This document shows positions 1 to 12,640 of a stretch of DNA of 64,000 nt, piece after piece. The stretch comes from Anniella stebbinsi (taxonomy: Eukaryota > Chordata > Lepidosauria > Squamata > Anniellidae). Position numbers and translations under genes: made by a program. Within the stretch, counting starts at the first letter, position 1. The number at the start of each line of letters is the position of its first letter. The stretch is taken from positions 397,829,154 to 397,893,153 of the forward strand of contig JARDYH010000001.1 in the NCBI GenBank assembly GCA_029215795.1, written 5' to 3'. The notes under the pieces were generated by a model. The model made no database searches and was not told where the DNA came from. It was given only the letters and a program-made list of their open reading frames with translations.

Positions 1-2589
1 GTCCTGGAAGGAAACAGGGGATGCTGCGCCCACCATTTTTTTAGGGCCCGAGGAAGGAGCGCCAAATGTAAGTAAACCCCCCAATGCAAAATCGGGGCCC
101 CACCCCCTTTCCCTGCCATCCCAGGGGTGGCAAAATTGCTGCCACCCCTCCCCTGATGGGCATGGAGCCGCGCGGTGCAGCTCTGTGCCCATTTCTGATG
201 CCGCGCTTACTCACAAGTAAGCATGGCACCAGGTGGGATGGGTGCCCACATCTCCTGTGCTCTCGGGAAGTTCCCGGGACTGCGGAAAAATCAGGATTTC
301 CCAGGGATCTCTTATCCCTTGGAAAACCTGTGCCCGTCCCCCACTCCCCTATGCATCATCTAAAAGCACAGGCACAACCCGGAGCAGTCCCAGTAAAAAA
401 GGGCCGGTGTAGAAACGGCCTAAGTTTTGGGGGGGATGGTCTAACTCAGCATAAGAAGGCAACTTCCTCAACTGAGGGGGGTCCACCTTCACCCCCCACA
501 TAAGAGTTGCATTTAGATGAAATCGAATACACAGATAATAATTTATACAGTTGCTCAAGTTATCCTCATAGTGTGTGCACGCAGCTGTCTTCAAATGGAA
601 AAAATACAAACTTTCTACAAATTAAGAGCGGTGTGGAGGCAGGGAACACTTCCTGCTCACCCTTCCAAAGAAGCAGAGAGAGAGAGAAAGCAAAGTGATC
701 TATTTTAAGGAGATGTGTCTCTGTACCAGAAAATGGAGGACCGGCAGGGTAGGTTGTGTGTGGCTGTGTGACTCTGAGAAGCCAAGGCCACACTGCTCTT
801 CCCTTTCTGCTCCAAATTGCACTGGTCACAGCAAGGAGAAACGCTGAGCTCTCAGAAGCCGTCAATGGAATTGCATCAACTCAATGCAACCCCTCTGCTG
901 CTCACTTTGTATTCAGGGGAGAGGAGCAGGGGAGCCTCTGTGAAGATGCAGAAAGTGAGAGACAAGACAGTTAAAGCTCCTGCGCATGTGTGGAAGCTCC
1001 CGAAAAGCCAGAGAGCTGAAAACCATCACATTTGCCTAGAAAAGTTACTCTGATTGCCTGATTTCTGGGGGGGGGGGCATGTTTTGGTTTAGAAGCTGTT
1101 CTGTGCCTCCTAATAATCCACCAGAGGTGGCTTGTGGTGGGAGACAAAAGAACCCAAGTGGCTAAGCGAGCAAAACCTCAGAGCAAGCCACAGGGTGATG
1201 CAGAACGGCTGAGAAAAGGATGCCAGACTTAAGAAGAGCACCAGGATTTCAGTTCAGCAGGAGGAAGGAGGTACAGTTGCAACGTTCTTCGCTAGCTGAG
1301 CAGTTCTGAAGTCCACTTCCCATTGCAGGGGAATAACAGGGGTGGGGTTGCTCCTGCATCACTGTCCCCTCCCCATCAACAAACAGAGCATTTAAAGACA
1401 CTATGGGTTGTGGGGGAGGCAAATGTGGCTACCTCTCTATGCAAGGATGGGCGGAGAGAAGATGCAATCCTGGATATCGTCCGAGGCACCCTGGGGCCTT
1501 TCTCTGCACTGTAAGCAGGCAAGAGAGATTATGACCCAGCCAGCCCTGTGCACTGCTCCAGCAGTGATCCTGAGCAAGTTGGCAAGACTGGTGGTGGCGA
1601 ATCAGGGTGTCGTGAAACCCCCGATCAAAGCATGAATGACTCTTGTTTCCAGCATTGTGTTTTCTTTGAGCTGTGAAAGGGCATAAATCTGCCTTGTGTA
1701 GAGAGGCAATTACACAAAGCTTTCATCAATAAATAGCAGGGGAGTGGTGGGGGCTTCCCAGATGCAATAATGAGAGAGGTTTCTGGCCATCTGTCCTTCC
1801 TGCTAAGCTCAATTCATCACCTTTGCCCTGGACAAATCTCTGCAGAGCCCAGCCACCAAGACAAGACTGAGAGGCTGCAGTACAAAGCCAGCTTCGGCCA
1901 GGCCTCCCAGCAAACTGCCAGGTAGCCCCCTCAGTCCGATGCAGGGCTGAAACCAGGGCAGCAGAATGGCATTTAACTTCTCTGCCATATGTTGGCTGCT
2001 TTCTCAGGAGAACAGAGAAGAGGGGGAAAGGAAACAGAAAGGGGAGGTCGCCAGCCCCCCTCCGGGGACTCCACTCCTGCACCAGCGTCCCTTGGGATAA
2101 ATGGGAAGCAAGGAGCTTGCTCCAATCCGCTCCAGCCCCATCCCTTCCAAGGGGGCTTGTGCACGAGGCCTGGGCAGTGGATCCTGCCCCCTCCCCCGAC
2201 ATCATAAAAGCAATCCCCAAAATGTGACTTTCGCTCATCAAACACACAGCTGCCTTCTGCAGGGGCTCTGCTGGAATTACTCTCAACATCAATCCTCAAA
2301 GCAACTGCGTGAGTCACATTTTTGCATCAGGTACAGAGGGATTTCCCCTTCCGCTTACTTTGGGAGAGTTCTTGCCTGCTGATATTGACATGCACAAAAT
2401 ACGTTTCATTCAATTAATAACAAAAATAAGACCAGAATTTAATGGGACGGTAGCTCGTATTTATGAGGGAACTAAATTATTGTTTAAATCAACACAAAGA
2501 AGAATACATTCTCCTTCTATGAATTAATACATCTGCGCACCATCGCAACGAGCACCAGTTACTTTGTTTTCGATCATTGTTTTTCAGTG

Positions 2590-2593
2590 TATC

Positions 2594-2638
<45 letters not shown>

Positions 2639-2690
2639 ATTTATATACCGTCCCATAGCCGAAGCTCTCTGGGCGGTTTACAATCTACTC
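2590..2690 (-). repeat. Antisense LINE 3' tail
   Basis: The sequence TATACCG...CCATAGCCGAAGCTCTCTGGGCGG recurs with small changes at 6.1 kb (opposite strand), 31.0 kb and 32.75 kb, each time beside an AT-rich or TAA-repeat tail. It is the 3' end of one abundant LINE family of L2/CR1 type, judged from the attached reverse-transcriptase pieces at the other copies. Confidence 0.7.
2594..2637 (+). repeat. (ATT)n microsatellite
   Basis: About fifteen uninterrupted ATT units. It directly abuts the antisense LINE 3' tail at 2,638-2,690, so it is probably the expanded TAA tail of that minus-strand LINE. Confidence 0.95.
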
Positions 2691-2849
2691 ATTTGACACT
2701 GAGCTTTACAGAATTCTGTGGTGCTAGTAAGAAAAGAAGACCCTGGCTCCTTTTGCTCACCAGTTGCCATCTAAGGACAAAGAGGTCACATAGCTTGAAT
2801 ACATTGGCTCCCTTGGCCACACAGCATTGACCGGCGGAACTCACTGCCA

Positions 2850-3112
2850 CTGGATTTGGCAGTGTTCACCAGCTTAGATGGGGATTAGCCATGTTCAGGA
2901 AGACGCAGAGATGCCTCCCAATGGCTACTAGTCACAATGGCTGCATGGAACATTCCAGCTTCAGAGGCCTTCAAATACCAGATGATGGGAATCATAAGCA
3001 GAGCAGGGTAGCCGCCTTCCTGTCTGCTTGTGAGTTTCCTGAAGGCTGGAGGCTTTGTTAGATGGGCCCACCTTAGTTTGATCCAGCATCCAGGCTCTTT
3101 TTACTTTTTATG
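2850..3112 (+). repeat. Dispersed repeat (TGATCCAGCA family)
   Basis: It shares the order ATGGCTACTAGTCACAATGG ... TTTGATCCAGCATCCAGGCTC with copies at 22.75-22.92, 30.3-30.6, 40.28-40.41 and 63.3-63.46 kb (the last on the minus strand). Each ends in a variant of GGTCTGATCCAGCA...CTTATGTT. The family is abundant in squamates to my knowledge; I cannot assign its class. Confidence 0.6.
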
Positions 3113-3526
3113 CAATGTCTTTTTTTAAGCAACGTTCTTCCTTAAAAAGAACAGGAGTTGTGCAAGAACAGGTTTGAACACACAACCAGGATTTGAGTTG
3201 CAAAGTGGAAACACTCCCATTTCTTTGCTGTCCTAAACCGTCACAGCAGGCCTGGGTGCAATGGACAAGTTGGCATGTCCCCATCTTCCTTCCAGTGGAT
3301 TAGAGAGGCTCGGAAGAAGGACCAGTAAAAACAGCAGCAGGGAGGGAAGGAAGGAGAACTCTTTTGGATTCCCCAGGGGGAATTTGCCACTTGGCTCCAA
3401 TCCCGTTTCATCTCTTTGAAAGGACAACTTCAGAAGCTCAAAATGAAATGGGTTACCATAACACAAGCCTCCTTGGAAGACACATGGCAAATTCTTTTTG
3501 TATTACTACAGAGCTCTACTGTAAAA

Positions 3527-3842
3527 TAGGGTGACCATATGGAAAGGAGGACAGGACTCCTGTATTTTTAACAGTTGTATTAAAAGGGGAATTTCAGCAG
3601 ATGTCATTTGTATGCATTCAGCACCTGGTGAAATCCCCTCTTCATCAAAACAGTGAAAGCTGCAGGTGCTGTACTAAAGTGACCAGATGCAAAAGAAGGC
3701 AGGGCTCCTACAGCTTGAGCTGTTGTGATGAAGAGGGGATTTCACCAGGTGCTGCATGCATACAACACCTGCTGAAATCCCCCTTTCAATACATCTGTTA
3801 AAGATACAGGAGCCCTGTCCTCCTTTTCATATGATCACCCTA
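3527..3842. mobile_element. hAT-type palindromic MITE, copy A
   Basis: This 316-bp element begins TAGGGTGACCATATGG and ends with the inverse (CATATGATCACCCTA). Almost its whole length folds back on itself: the TCCTCCTTTTC/GAAAGGAGGA, GAAATCCCC/GGGGATTTC and GGTGCTG/CAGCACC blocks mirror each other. The flanks are CTGTAAAA (3,519-3,526) and CTGTAAAG (3,843-3,850), an 8-bp target duplication with one change. TIRs of TAGGG type with 8-bp duplications point to the hAT superfamily. There is no coding capacity. Confidence 0.75.
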
Positions 3843-4756
3843 CTGTAAAGACACCCAATGTCATGCCAATGCATCACATGGACCTCTGTTTTGAACCAGC
3901 CAACACGGTCAGCAGGGCTATTCTGCTTCAACATCATTGCATTCAGGTTCTGCAGAAGACACCGCTCCATCTTCTACTGCTGGAAGTTGCTAGGCATTCA
4001 GAGTCAGCCAGGAAACTGGACATAAAAAGCAGGTTCAATCTGGGTCTACACACCAAGGCTGTCTGAGCCTCACACTTATAAAGAACCCCTTGCAGTGTGC
4101 TTCACAAGGCACACCAATCATTATATGTGTATTATCCTTCTGAACTTTCAACAGACTGCAGCCCAAAAGTAGCTCAGAGCAGGGCTAAATGTCAAACTAT
4201 CAGAAGGAGAAAGATGCATCACCTTTTCCAGCATCTGACTTCCGTCATCTGCTTGGCATCTATGTCTTCTATTAATCACTGAATGTAGCCATCGCTCTGC
4301 AGCAGGGAAAAACACACCACAGCCACAAGCCAGGAGTGGATTTCACTGCTGTCCCCATTTCTCCCCCAAGCCTGAGCTTCAGGAACTCAAAATTCTTCAC
4401 CTCCAGCTGAAGGCCATAAACAGGGTTGTAGAGCCATGCACAGGTAACATCATCCAGCAATGCAGGGAAGTCAGAATCATTTCCCCGAAAGCTTGGAACT
4501 GCCGTCTCAATGATACACAAGGACAGGCAGGAACAAGAGTGAAAACTTACTGCTTAGACAAAAAGGTGGGGCTGGCCCTTATCTTGCAGCAGCTCCGGAG
4601 AAGCAGAAGAACCAAGATGCTAAGCGCAAGAATCTAGCCCAGACCAAACCACTCTAGGCAGCGACAGCGTGTCAACAATTTGCTTCTGCCAACACCAAAC
4701 TCTTCTTCCTGCTGCACAGAGAATTAACAAACAGCAGAGGCGCTACAAGTGGCACT

Positions 4757-5076
4757 TAGGGTGACCAGATAAAATCCAGGTCAGGGCTCATGTAACTTTA
4801 ACAGTTGTAGAGAAAAAGGAATTTCAGCCAGTGTCGTTTGTATGCAATTCGTTCCTGGTGAAATTCCCTCTTCATCACAACTGTTAAAGTTGCAGGGGCT
4901 CTGCCTTATTTTGTATCTGGTCACTCTAGTATAGTGCCTGCACCTTTAACTGTTGTGATGAAGAGGTAATATCACCAGGAACTAATTGCATACAAATGAC
5001 ACTGGCTGAAATTCCCTTTTCTCTACAACTGTTAAAGTTGCATGAGCCCTGACCTGGATTTTATCTGGTCAGCCTA
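4757..5076. mobile_element. hAT-type palindromic MITE, copy B
   Basis: A 320-bp element of the same family as copies A and C, with ends TAGGGTGACCAGAT and ATCTGGTCAGCCTA. Inside, CTTTAACAGTTGT and its inverse ACAACTGTTAAAG alternate four times, giving palindromes within each half as well as between the halves. ACAAGTGG flanks both sides (4,745-4,752 and 5,077-5,084), with four extra bases on the left between duplication and element. Confidence 0.75.
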
Positions 5077-5599
5077 ACAAGTGGCCCCCAAATCACACCC
5101 ACGTGTATGGTTTCTTTGGAAAGACAGCCGTGAGCTTTGAAGGCTAGAAGAACAAGAGCCTGGCTAGCAGCCAGCCTGAAATCCCTTGTAAAGTATCCAA
5201 TAAGCCAAATCAAAACAATGCATAGTGTGAGTGTGTAATAAAGAATCGCAGAGGCCACATTTCATCAGTGTCCGCTGGCAGAGAGCCAAGAGACTGACAA
5301 GCCACATCAGCAATTTAACACTTTACAGTTTCCACTGGATGAGAATGGATGACATTGAAAATGGGACCCCAAAAATGCACAGTGACCAAAAAGGACACGT
5401 GTTAGTAGTGAAAGAAGCAAAAAGATATACTGTACTTGGGGGGAAGAGAGAGAGCAAAGAGCAGTTTTTAAATGAAACTTCCTCATTGTAGCATTTGAAG
5501 TCTCTTTCAGCTTCTAATAAAAAGGCTCTCCAGAACCAAATTAAACAGGAAAAGACTGTGAGCCGTTTTAAAAGCACAAGTTTGGTTCAAGAATCATAA

Positions 5600-6150
5600 T
5601 GAGACCACATTATGCCAGTCCTTTTCCAACTTCACTGGCTGTCAGTCCAGGTCCAGATTTGATTCAAAGTGCTGATATAAACATCCAAAGCCCTAAACTG
5701 CTTGGGGCCAGGTTATCTGAAGGAACGCCTCCTCCCATATGTACCTGCCCAGACTCTAAGATCATCCTCAGGGGTCCTCTCCGTGAGCCCCTGCCAAGAG
5801 AAGTGAGGCAGGTGGCTACTAGGAGGAAGGCCTTCTCTGCTGTGGCACCCCGGCTGTGGAATGAGCTCCCTAGAGAGGTTCGCCTGGCACCTACATTATA
5901 CTCCTTTCAACGCCAGGTGAAGACCTTATTCTCCCAGTATTTTAACAGTTTATGATCATAGTTTTTAAATCCGCTGTTTTAAATCTGTATTTTAAATCTG
6001 CATTGCTGCGTGGTTTCTCACTCTGGTTGTGTTTTATATTGTATTTTTATATCATGTTTTAATACTGTTTTGTTGATGGTTTTAATGTTTGTGAACAACT
6101 CAGAGAGCTTCGGCTATCACATATTGGTATATAAATGTAATAAATAAAGG
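5600..6150 (+). mobile_element. LINE 3' end (L2/CR1-type), sense
   Basis: The frame ending at 5,955 carries RRKAFSAVAPRLWNELPREV followed by a Phe/Leu-rich end, the hallmark C-terminus of L2/CR1-group reverse transcriptases. After the stop comes an AT-rich 3' UTR and the family's tail GAGAGCTTCGGCTAT...TATAAATGTAATAAATAAA. The fragment is 5' truncated, as usual for LINEs, and upstream RT sequence is frameshifted. Confidence 0.75.
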
Positions 6151-9100
6151 CTATTCATTGGCTGGCCTTTCAGAGAATGCTGGGCCTGCCTTTAAAGCTT
6201 CCCTCCATAATTGTAAGGATAAGGAACATGTTTTGGGACTCTTGCGAGGCATGCAAAAGCCTCCCGCTCTCTTTTTTCAAAACAGGGGGCAAGCTGAATA
6301 AATGAAAAACAAGCACAGCACAGGCTTGCAAGTTCTGCACAAATGCTACTGGATGAAATACCAGTGCCAGTCCTGGCTCCAGGCACTCAGTTCAGCGCAT
6401 CTTCATCTCATGCATTTTTTTTCAGGTATCTACCTAAGAATTTTCAGGTGCTCACCTAAAAATCTAAAGTGTGCCTATGAGAAACAGGTGTTTGAAAACA
6501 CCTGCATCAATCAGGCACACTAAACAGGCAGGTGGGATCAGCTCAGGCTCCTTGGTCAACCTATGATGGCAAAGCCGAGACGTGTCAGCGTACTATGGAC
6601 TTTCCGGTCACAGGAGAGAGGGGCTGTAGCTCAGCAGCAATTCAATCCCCAGCAAGATCTCCAGGTCATGGAGGAAACGGCTCTATTCTGCAACACACGC
6701 CAGGTGCTGCTGCCAGTCCAAGTGGGCATTGCTGGCCTGGTGGATGCAGCAGATGAGGCTGCTTTTTGAGGTCCCCAAGCGGATTAGATTTCTCAAATTG
6801 TTCACCCAACACAGTATGGTGTCACTGACGTCAAACTTTAATGTATGAAACCCATCGTCAGCTGGCAGAGCACCATGAAGTATTTCTGTATTGTTATCTA
6901 GTGGAATTTAAAGGGAAAGAAATATATCAGTTTTGAAAAGCCAGTTATCAGGCATTCTGGGATATTCCTTGATTTACACGGGCTGGACTTTTCCACATGC
7001 ACCCTAGGCATGTGAGGCAGAAACCAATTTTATTCACCATCTGATCTACTATGGCAGGACATGCCTTTGTCTGCCCCAGCTCACCCCCAAAACAGATCTG
7101 TCTCTGGTATGGATGTGGAGGCAGCCGGCCAGCCGGCTGGTGGAATCTTGGCCGCCCCCTCGGACAGGGGTTATTGTCCTGCTGAAACTGGAGCTGCCTC
7201 TCTTCTTTGTGGGCAGCACAGAGTGCTGGGAAAAGAGAGGCAGCCCTAAATCTTCCTTTGATGGAAGGCCATATTAAGGCAGAGCCATGCAGGGGCTCTT
7301 CTGACCCAAAAGCAATCCACTCAGTCAGAGAATGCCTCCCCCACTTCCCTTTGAGCAGAATGAATGGCCCTCTACCGTGCCCCATCTCCCCTGACAAGAA
7401 GAATGTGAATCTGGACACTAGGAGGAATCAATGGCCAGCTGCTCCTCTATGGCCGAGGCAGCCACTGAAAGGCCTCAGTGGAGTTCACTGACCACTGGCC
7501 AGAGCAGGACAAAGGCCCGCCTGCCCCCCCTCCAAAGCACCGGCTTCAGGGTCCTAGAGGTCACCCAGAAGCCCTGGCAACGGGATGTCTTCCTCAGCTC
7601 TTCTGGGGGAGGTCCTCTTTTCAGGAGGACTCGCTTGGCAACAGCAGTCTGAATTCATCCAGCCAAGGCGAACTCCTTGTGCTAAGCAGAAAGCAAGTAG
7701 AGTTAAGGAAGCGAGGTTTACACTGGTAGATCAGTCCACTAAAAGTCACTAATATTGATCTTAGTTGCAAGGCCTGCAAACTAAGGACACGCTTGTTTAT
7801 TTTGTGGGTGTGTCCAGGGGTGAGGGGGGATTTGAGCACTGGTGTGCAGCTGCAATATAGAGTATTAAAAGTGGCCTTTCCTTCTATCTAGCAAGGGGTG
7901 AGAGCTTTGGTTGATAATACCACAAGCACTGAAGATTTCATAGCACACAGATCATTCTTCTAAGTAATTGTTTAAGAGGCAGACAAGTAACGTTCTTTTT
8001 AAAAAATTCTCTGATAGGTTGATTGCCATAATACAGAAGTGAGACCACTGCTATACTTGATGCACGTAGAAGTTAAAGTAGTATTAACACATGAGATCTG
8101 CCACAAAGTGTTGCAGCATGAAAGGCTGCTGTTCAGAGAACCAGTCAGTCAACCATGCTCTTTGCCAGGCTATTGTATCTCATCTATTCTCTCCCCTGGT
8201 TTTCTGTCTCCCTGCCAACACACACACAAAGTGTTACATAGACAATAAGCATGACCAGCTCTCCTTGGTCTGTTTTGGAAGTTCCTCCTTAATTGGTTTG
8301 TTTCCCTTTAAATTTTTTGTTTTGTATTTCTGCAAACCTTGGGGTTTCCCCAAGCCTGCTGATAATTCCCTCTTGTTGCTGTTTCGGCTACCCTGAAAAC
8401 CATCAAGGTTTTTATTCCCTCTCTTTGATCTTCCAAGTTCATTTTTCACTCACCTACTGATATCCATATGAAACACTATATTATAACATAGAAAACATTT
8501 TCAAACTTAAAAATTTGAAATATAGGATTTAAACTGAAAGCAGTTCTATGAATTATCCACATGCTTCTTTGAGGAGTAGATTGTGCTGTATCACAATATG
8601 GCTCTTAAATACATCTGATAATGGATTATTCACCTTAAATTAAGTGAGGAAAAGGAGGAAGGAAGAGACCATTGGGCTCTCACCCTGCCTGACTAATTTT
8701 ATGGAATGGATGTATAAACATAGCATCTTTCGTTCTAGTATTTCTAACACCTGCTATGTCCAGAGCTAACTTTTGCTCTCAAGCAGAATATTAAACCTGG
8801 CAAAGAAATCAACATAATTAAAAGTGTCAGCCCATTTGAAGTGGTGATCGTTAAACTGTGTCAGAATTTTCTGAACAATCATGTGATAATTAATGTTTGC
8901 TGCACTGGGTTTTACAGACATAGCTAGAACCTATGGCTTTAGAAATACCTATGCTTTTAGCAAGGAAGAAATTGGGGATTTTATCCAAGGAAATGTTAAT
9001 AAAACCGAACTATAGGGCCATTAATGCAGAACCCAGCGATTCACCATCTGAAAGAGTGTGTGTGTGTTTCCACAGTGAAAGTTATGACCTTTGACACAGG

Positions 9101-10346
9101 TCTGTGGTGCCAAAGAAGCGTCTCATAGATATGTGTAAGTGAAGAAGAAGAAATCAATAAATTCATTTAATCCAGCAAACCCTTATGCAGGGGCACACAA
9201 TATATTATACAGGGCCTCAATATGCTACCATTGTTCCAATGGGTCGCATATCGCCTCTATGGATTTTTCCAGATGTTCAGCTGTTGTCATTCATCCCCTG
9301 CTCTTTTACTCAGTAGTGCCTGACTCAGATCCGCTTGTTTTACAAAGCTGCCTGTTTACGTATTAACAACGTCTGCTGTGATCTGAGAAGTGCATCTCCA
9401 ATACAGCAAATACAGCTAGGAGGACCTAGCTCCTACACATACAACCCTCACCCAGTAGAATATCCAAGAAAGCTCCAATGAAAATTAATAGATGCAGAAT
9501 GGGCCCCAGCAGCTCATGGAAGAAATCCAGTGGAATCAAAAGTCAACTTGGGAGGTGAGACTGTTTCTTGCACCAAACCTGTTATCTGTTCTACTGGGCC
9601 ATGTGTGGAGGGTAAAAGTTTTGGGATATTCTCCTGCACAACCCCTTGGAAATGAATGGGATATGTGCTCTTGCACACTCTTTTTTCTGTGGCCTAGGAA
9701 AAAAGCCTGCTTACAGGCCTGTATTTAGAGCCCTGCTGTGGAACTGAAAATACCAAAAACCTGCTAATAAACCTGCAATGTTACCAACACTGTTGTGGAG
9801 CCTATATCAATCAGCAAGGGTCCACAGCAAGACAGGGGAAGGGGATTGTGAGTTCTCACTCCAACTCCAACTCTAAGCAAACTGGGAGACCCCAGCAGTA
9901 GGGAAAACCTCCCCAACTCAGATTTTACCATTTCCATTGTGAAATTTATCCTTTGTTAAAAGACATTCAAATCAAAGACAAAACAGAACAGATGACAAAC
10001 ACATCCAAAATGCAATAACAGCATAAACAAACAAGCTGCAATAATTAAACACAGTAATATAACAAAAACAGCAACAAAATGTACCCAGCTTTGGAAACTG
10101 TCAAAAATCGAACACACCACTACAAAATCATGACCCAGCAGAAAATGTGTTCTGGTATAACATGATCTTAACCTGATGGCAGGCAGAATGGGCAGGGACA
10201 GGACTGGGCAAACCTCTATGAGACACCACTACCATGAGGTGGGAACCACCACCAAAAAGGCGCTGGCCCATGCCCTTGCTGAGTGAGGAGGAAACATGGA
10301 TGCAAAGTCACTTCTAAGTTACTCAGGACCGAAGTCACTTTGAGAG

Positions 10347-10551
10347 CAAGGGTGGTGTAGAGGTTAGAATGGGAGACCCAGGTTCTAGTCCCCCCCACTC
10401 ACCAAGAAGCTCACTGGATGACTTTGGGCCAGTCACTGACTTTCATCCTAACCTGCATCACAGGGTCGTTGTGAGGAGAAATTGGAGAAGAAAGCTATGT
10501 GAGCCACCTTGGGTTCCTTGCAAGAGAAAAAAAGCAGTATATGAATGTGAT
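10347..10551 (+). mobile_element. tRNA-derived SINE, copy 1
   Basis: The head GGTGGTGTAGAGGTTAGAAT with the B-box-like CAGGTTCTAGTCC resembles a tRNA promoter. The body (CTTTGGGCCAGTCACTGAC, CACAGGGTCGTTGTGAGGA) matches copies at 15.7, 18.4 and 33.4 kb, and the 3' part CCACCTTGGGTTCCTTG ends in an A-rich tail. MITE copy C interrupts the tail. Confidence 0.8.
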
Positions 10552-10871
10552 TAGGCTGACCATATGAAAAGGAGGACAGGGCTCATGTAACTTTAACAGT
10601 TGTAGAGAAAGGGGTATTTCAGCCAGTGCCATTTGTATGCAATTAGTTCCTGATGAAATTCCCTCTTCATCACAACAGTTAAAGTTGCAGGGGCTCTGCC
10701 TTCTTTTGTATATGGTCACTCTAGTATAGTGCCTGCAACTTTAACTGTTGTGATGAAGAGGGAATTTCACCAGGAACTAATTGCATACAAATGACACTGG
10801 CTGAAATTCCCTTTTCTCTACAACTGTTAAAGTTACATAAGCCCTGTCCTCCTTTTCATATGGTCAGCCTA
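10552..10871. mobile_element. hAT-type palindromic MITE, copy C, nested in a SINE tail
   Basis: A 320-bp element with ends TAGGCTGACCATATG and CATATGGTCAGCCTA and the same nested-palindrome interior as copy B. Exact 8-bp duplications AATGTGAT lie at 10,544-10,551 and 10,872-10,879. It interrupts the tail of the tRNA-SINE that starts near 10,347: the tail resumes after the duplication with ACAAAAATATTAAATAATAA. This copy gives the clearest evidence for the element's boundaries. Confidence 0.85.
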
Positions 10872-11057
10872 AATGTGATACAAAAATATTAAATAATAAG
10901 GGGCTTGAAAGGTCAGAGAAAATAATATAAAAGGGGAGATGAAGCCTTACCAGAGAAGCTGGAAGTACAATAGTGCACTGGCAAAGCACTATGTCCATTA
11001 CTAAATGCAGGTACCAGATTTGGGGATACCAACTCCTTCTGGGGGAGCCCTTCTCTC

Positions 11058-11160
11058 TCAATCTAAGACCCCAGAAAGCCTCTGCCAGTCAGAGAGAGTA
11101 ATCCTGGGTTAGATGGACAAAGAGCCTGACCTGGTTCTAATGCAGCTTCCTATAAGCATA
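11058..11160 (+). repeat. SINE tail fragment (second family)
   Basis: CCTCTGCCAGTCAGAGAGAG ... TTAGATGGACAAAGAGCCTGAC ... GCAGCTTCCTATAAGC matches the 3' body of the SINE at 51.15-51.35 kb. The head is missing. Confidence 0.5.
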
Positions 11161-11211
11161 ATTTTAATTACGCTGCAATTAAAGTAACATTTATTTTCCA
11201 GCTCTATCTGG

Positions 11212-12640
11212 ATGATGATGATGATTTCATCACTTTCTCGCTCGTGGCAGTTTTTCTAGACAGACATGACGGGCTTTGCCAAGTCATGCTGTCTTTTAAA
11301 GATTCAGGAATTTCTTGACAATTGAGCATGTTTTAAGTATGACTGCTTTCTGGAAGTTGGTGTGGATGTATTTTGGTAGGCCCAGTTTCTGAAGGTTTTC
11401 TGAATAATGTTTTGATGTGATGCCGGTGAATGATTTGACTAAAGGAATAATTGTGACATTTCTTTGACTTCCACGGCAAGTGGTGTATATTTGTCTCTCT
11501 TTTCTTCTTCTTTTCAACAACATTTTTGTCATTCGGTATTGCTATGTCGATGAGGTATGTGTGTTTTTCTTTTTTAGCTATGACCGTTATGTGTGGTCAG
11601 TTGCAGGGTATTGTCTTGTCGGTATGAATTGTTCTGTCCCAGTATATTTTATGATCTGCATTTTCCAAGATTGTTTCCAGTGAATATGTATATTATGGTG
11701 TAGGTGGTTTGATTAGGTTGAATTTGATGGCCAGTTGTTGGTGAATTATTTTTGCAGCTATATTGTGTAAGTCCATTCCTGCCAGAATTTTACATCCTCC
11801 TGTTATATGGTCTATTGTTTCTTGGAATTGATGGCATTTCCTCCATAGGTCTGTTGTTACACTGTTATCTTTCATGATGTATTTTGGGTAGTTCTTGGTT
11901 GCTATAACTTGATCCTGTATAGCTATTAGGAATCCTTCGGTTTCTGGAAACAGCTCACCCTTCCTGAGCCATTTATAGGATTGTTCTTTGCTTATTTGTG
12001 AGTTCTGTATTATGTCGTAGTGCTTCCCATGAAGTGCTTTTTGTGCCCATTTTTCTTTTTTTCTCTGCGAGTGTGAGTAGTTGTGTTTGGTCTTCGTTTT
12101 GTAGTGCTAGATTGAGCGGGGTGTAATTTTTATCTGCTGTTACTATGGCTTTATGAATGGGGGTGTTTTTAGTGTGGAAGAATTCTCTGAGTGATTTTAT
12201 CTGTTTAGCATGCATTGGGTTAATGTCTAGCAGACCTCTTCCTCCTTCTTTCCTGCTGACTGATGTTCTTTCAATGCATGAGTTGGGATGGAGCATGCGG
12301 TGTTTTGTGAGTTTGGTGCAATTGAGTCTGTTTATTTCTTCGAGTTCAGTGTGTGACCAGTGTATGATTCTGAATGAGTATGTGAGAATGGGTATTGCAT
12401 AGGTGTTAATGGCTTTGAAAATGTTTTTAGAGTTGAGTTTAGATTTTAGGATTTGTGATAGGCGAGTTTTATATTGCTTTCTTAGTTGAGTTTTTACTCT
12501 GGAGTGATTGATTTTTGTGTTTTGTTGGAATCCTATGTATTTGTATGTTTCATTTTCTTCCATGTTATCTAATACTTCATTATTTATTGTTTCTTCTTCT
12601 TTCCATTTTTCTCTTTCTATGTGTAGCATATTATTATTAT
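11212..12640 (-). mobile_element. R4-clade (Dong/Rex6-like) LINE, 3' part, degraded
   Basis: Read on the minus strand, the frame at 12,698-11,973 holds the end of a reverse transcriptase (YKYIGFQQ, INTYAIPILTYSF, EINRLNCTKLTKHRML, EGGRGLLDI). Next comes a zinc-knuckle remnant at 11,875-11,693 (CHQFQETIDHITGGC, with the first cysteine apparently lost). Then a restriction-like endonuclease C-terminus follows at 11,532-11,296 (TIIPLVKSFTGITSKHYSENL, AVILKTCSIVKKFLNL). That order is diagnostic of the R4 group. The element is split by frame changes and is 5' truncated. It starts against an (ATT)n stretch at about 12,640 and ends at a short GAT repeat near 11,212. R4 LINEs are known from Anolis, which supports a squamate host. 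Confidence 0.75.

Noticed and set aside
1726..2292. 188-codon minus-strand frame as a possible PRTG exon
   Set aside because: It shows no Ig or FN3 pattern (no spaced Cys/Trp, no YxC), no convincing splice frame, and its content looks like random translation.
6948..7418. 156-codon minus-strand frame
   Set aside because: There is no recognisable domain or splice context; it looks like chance openness in intron 2.
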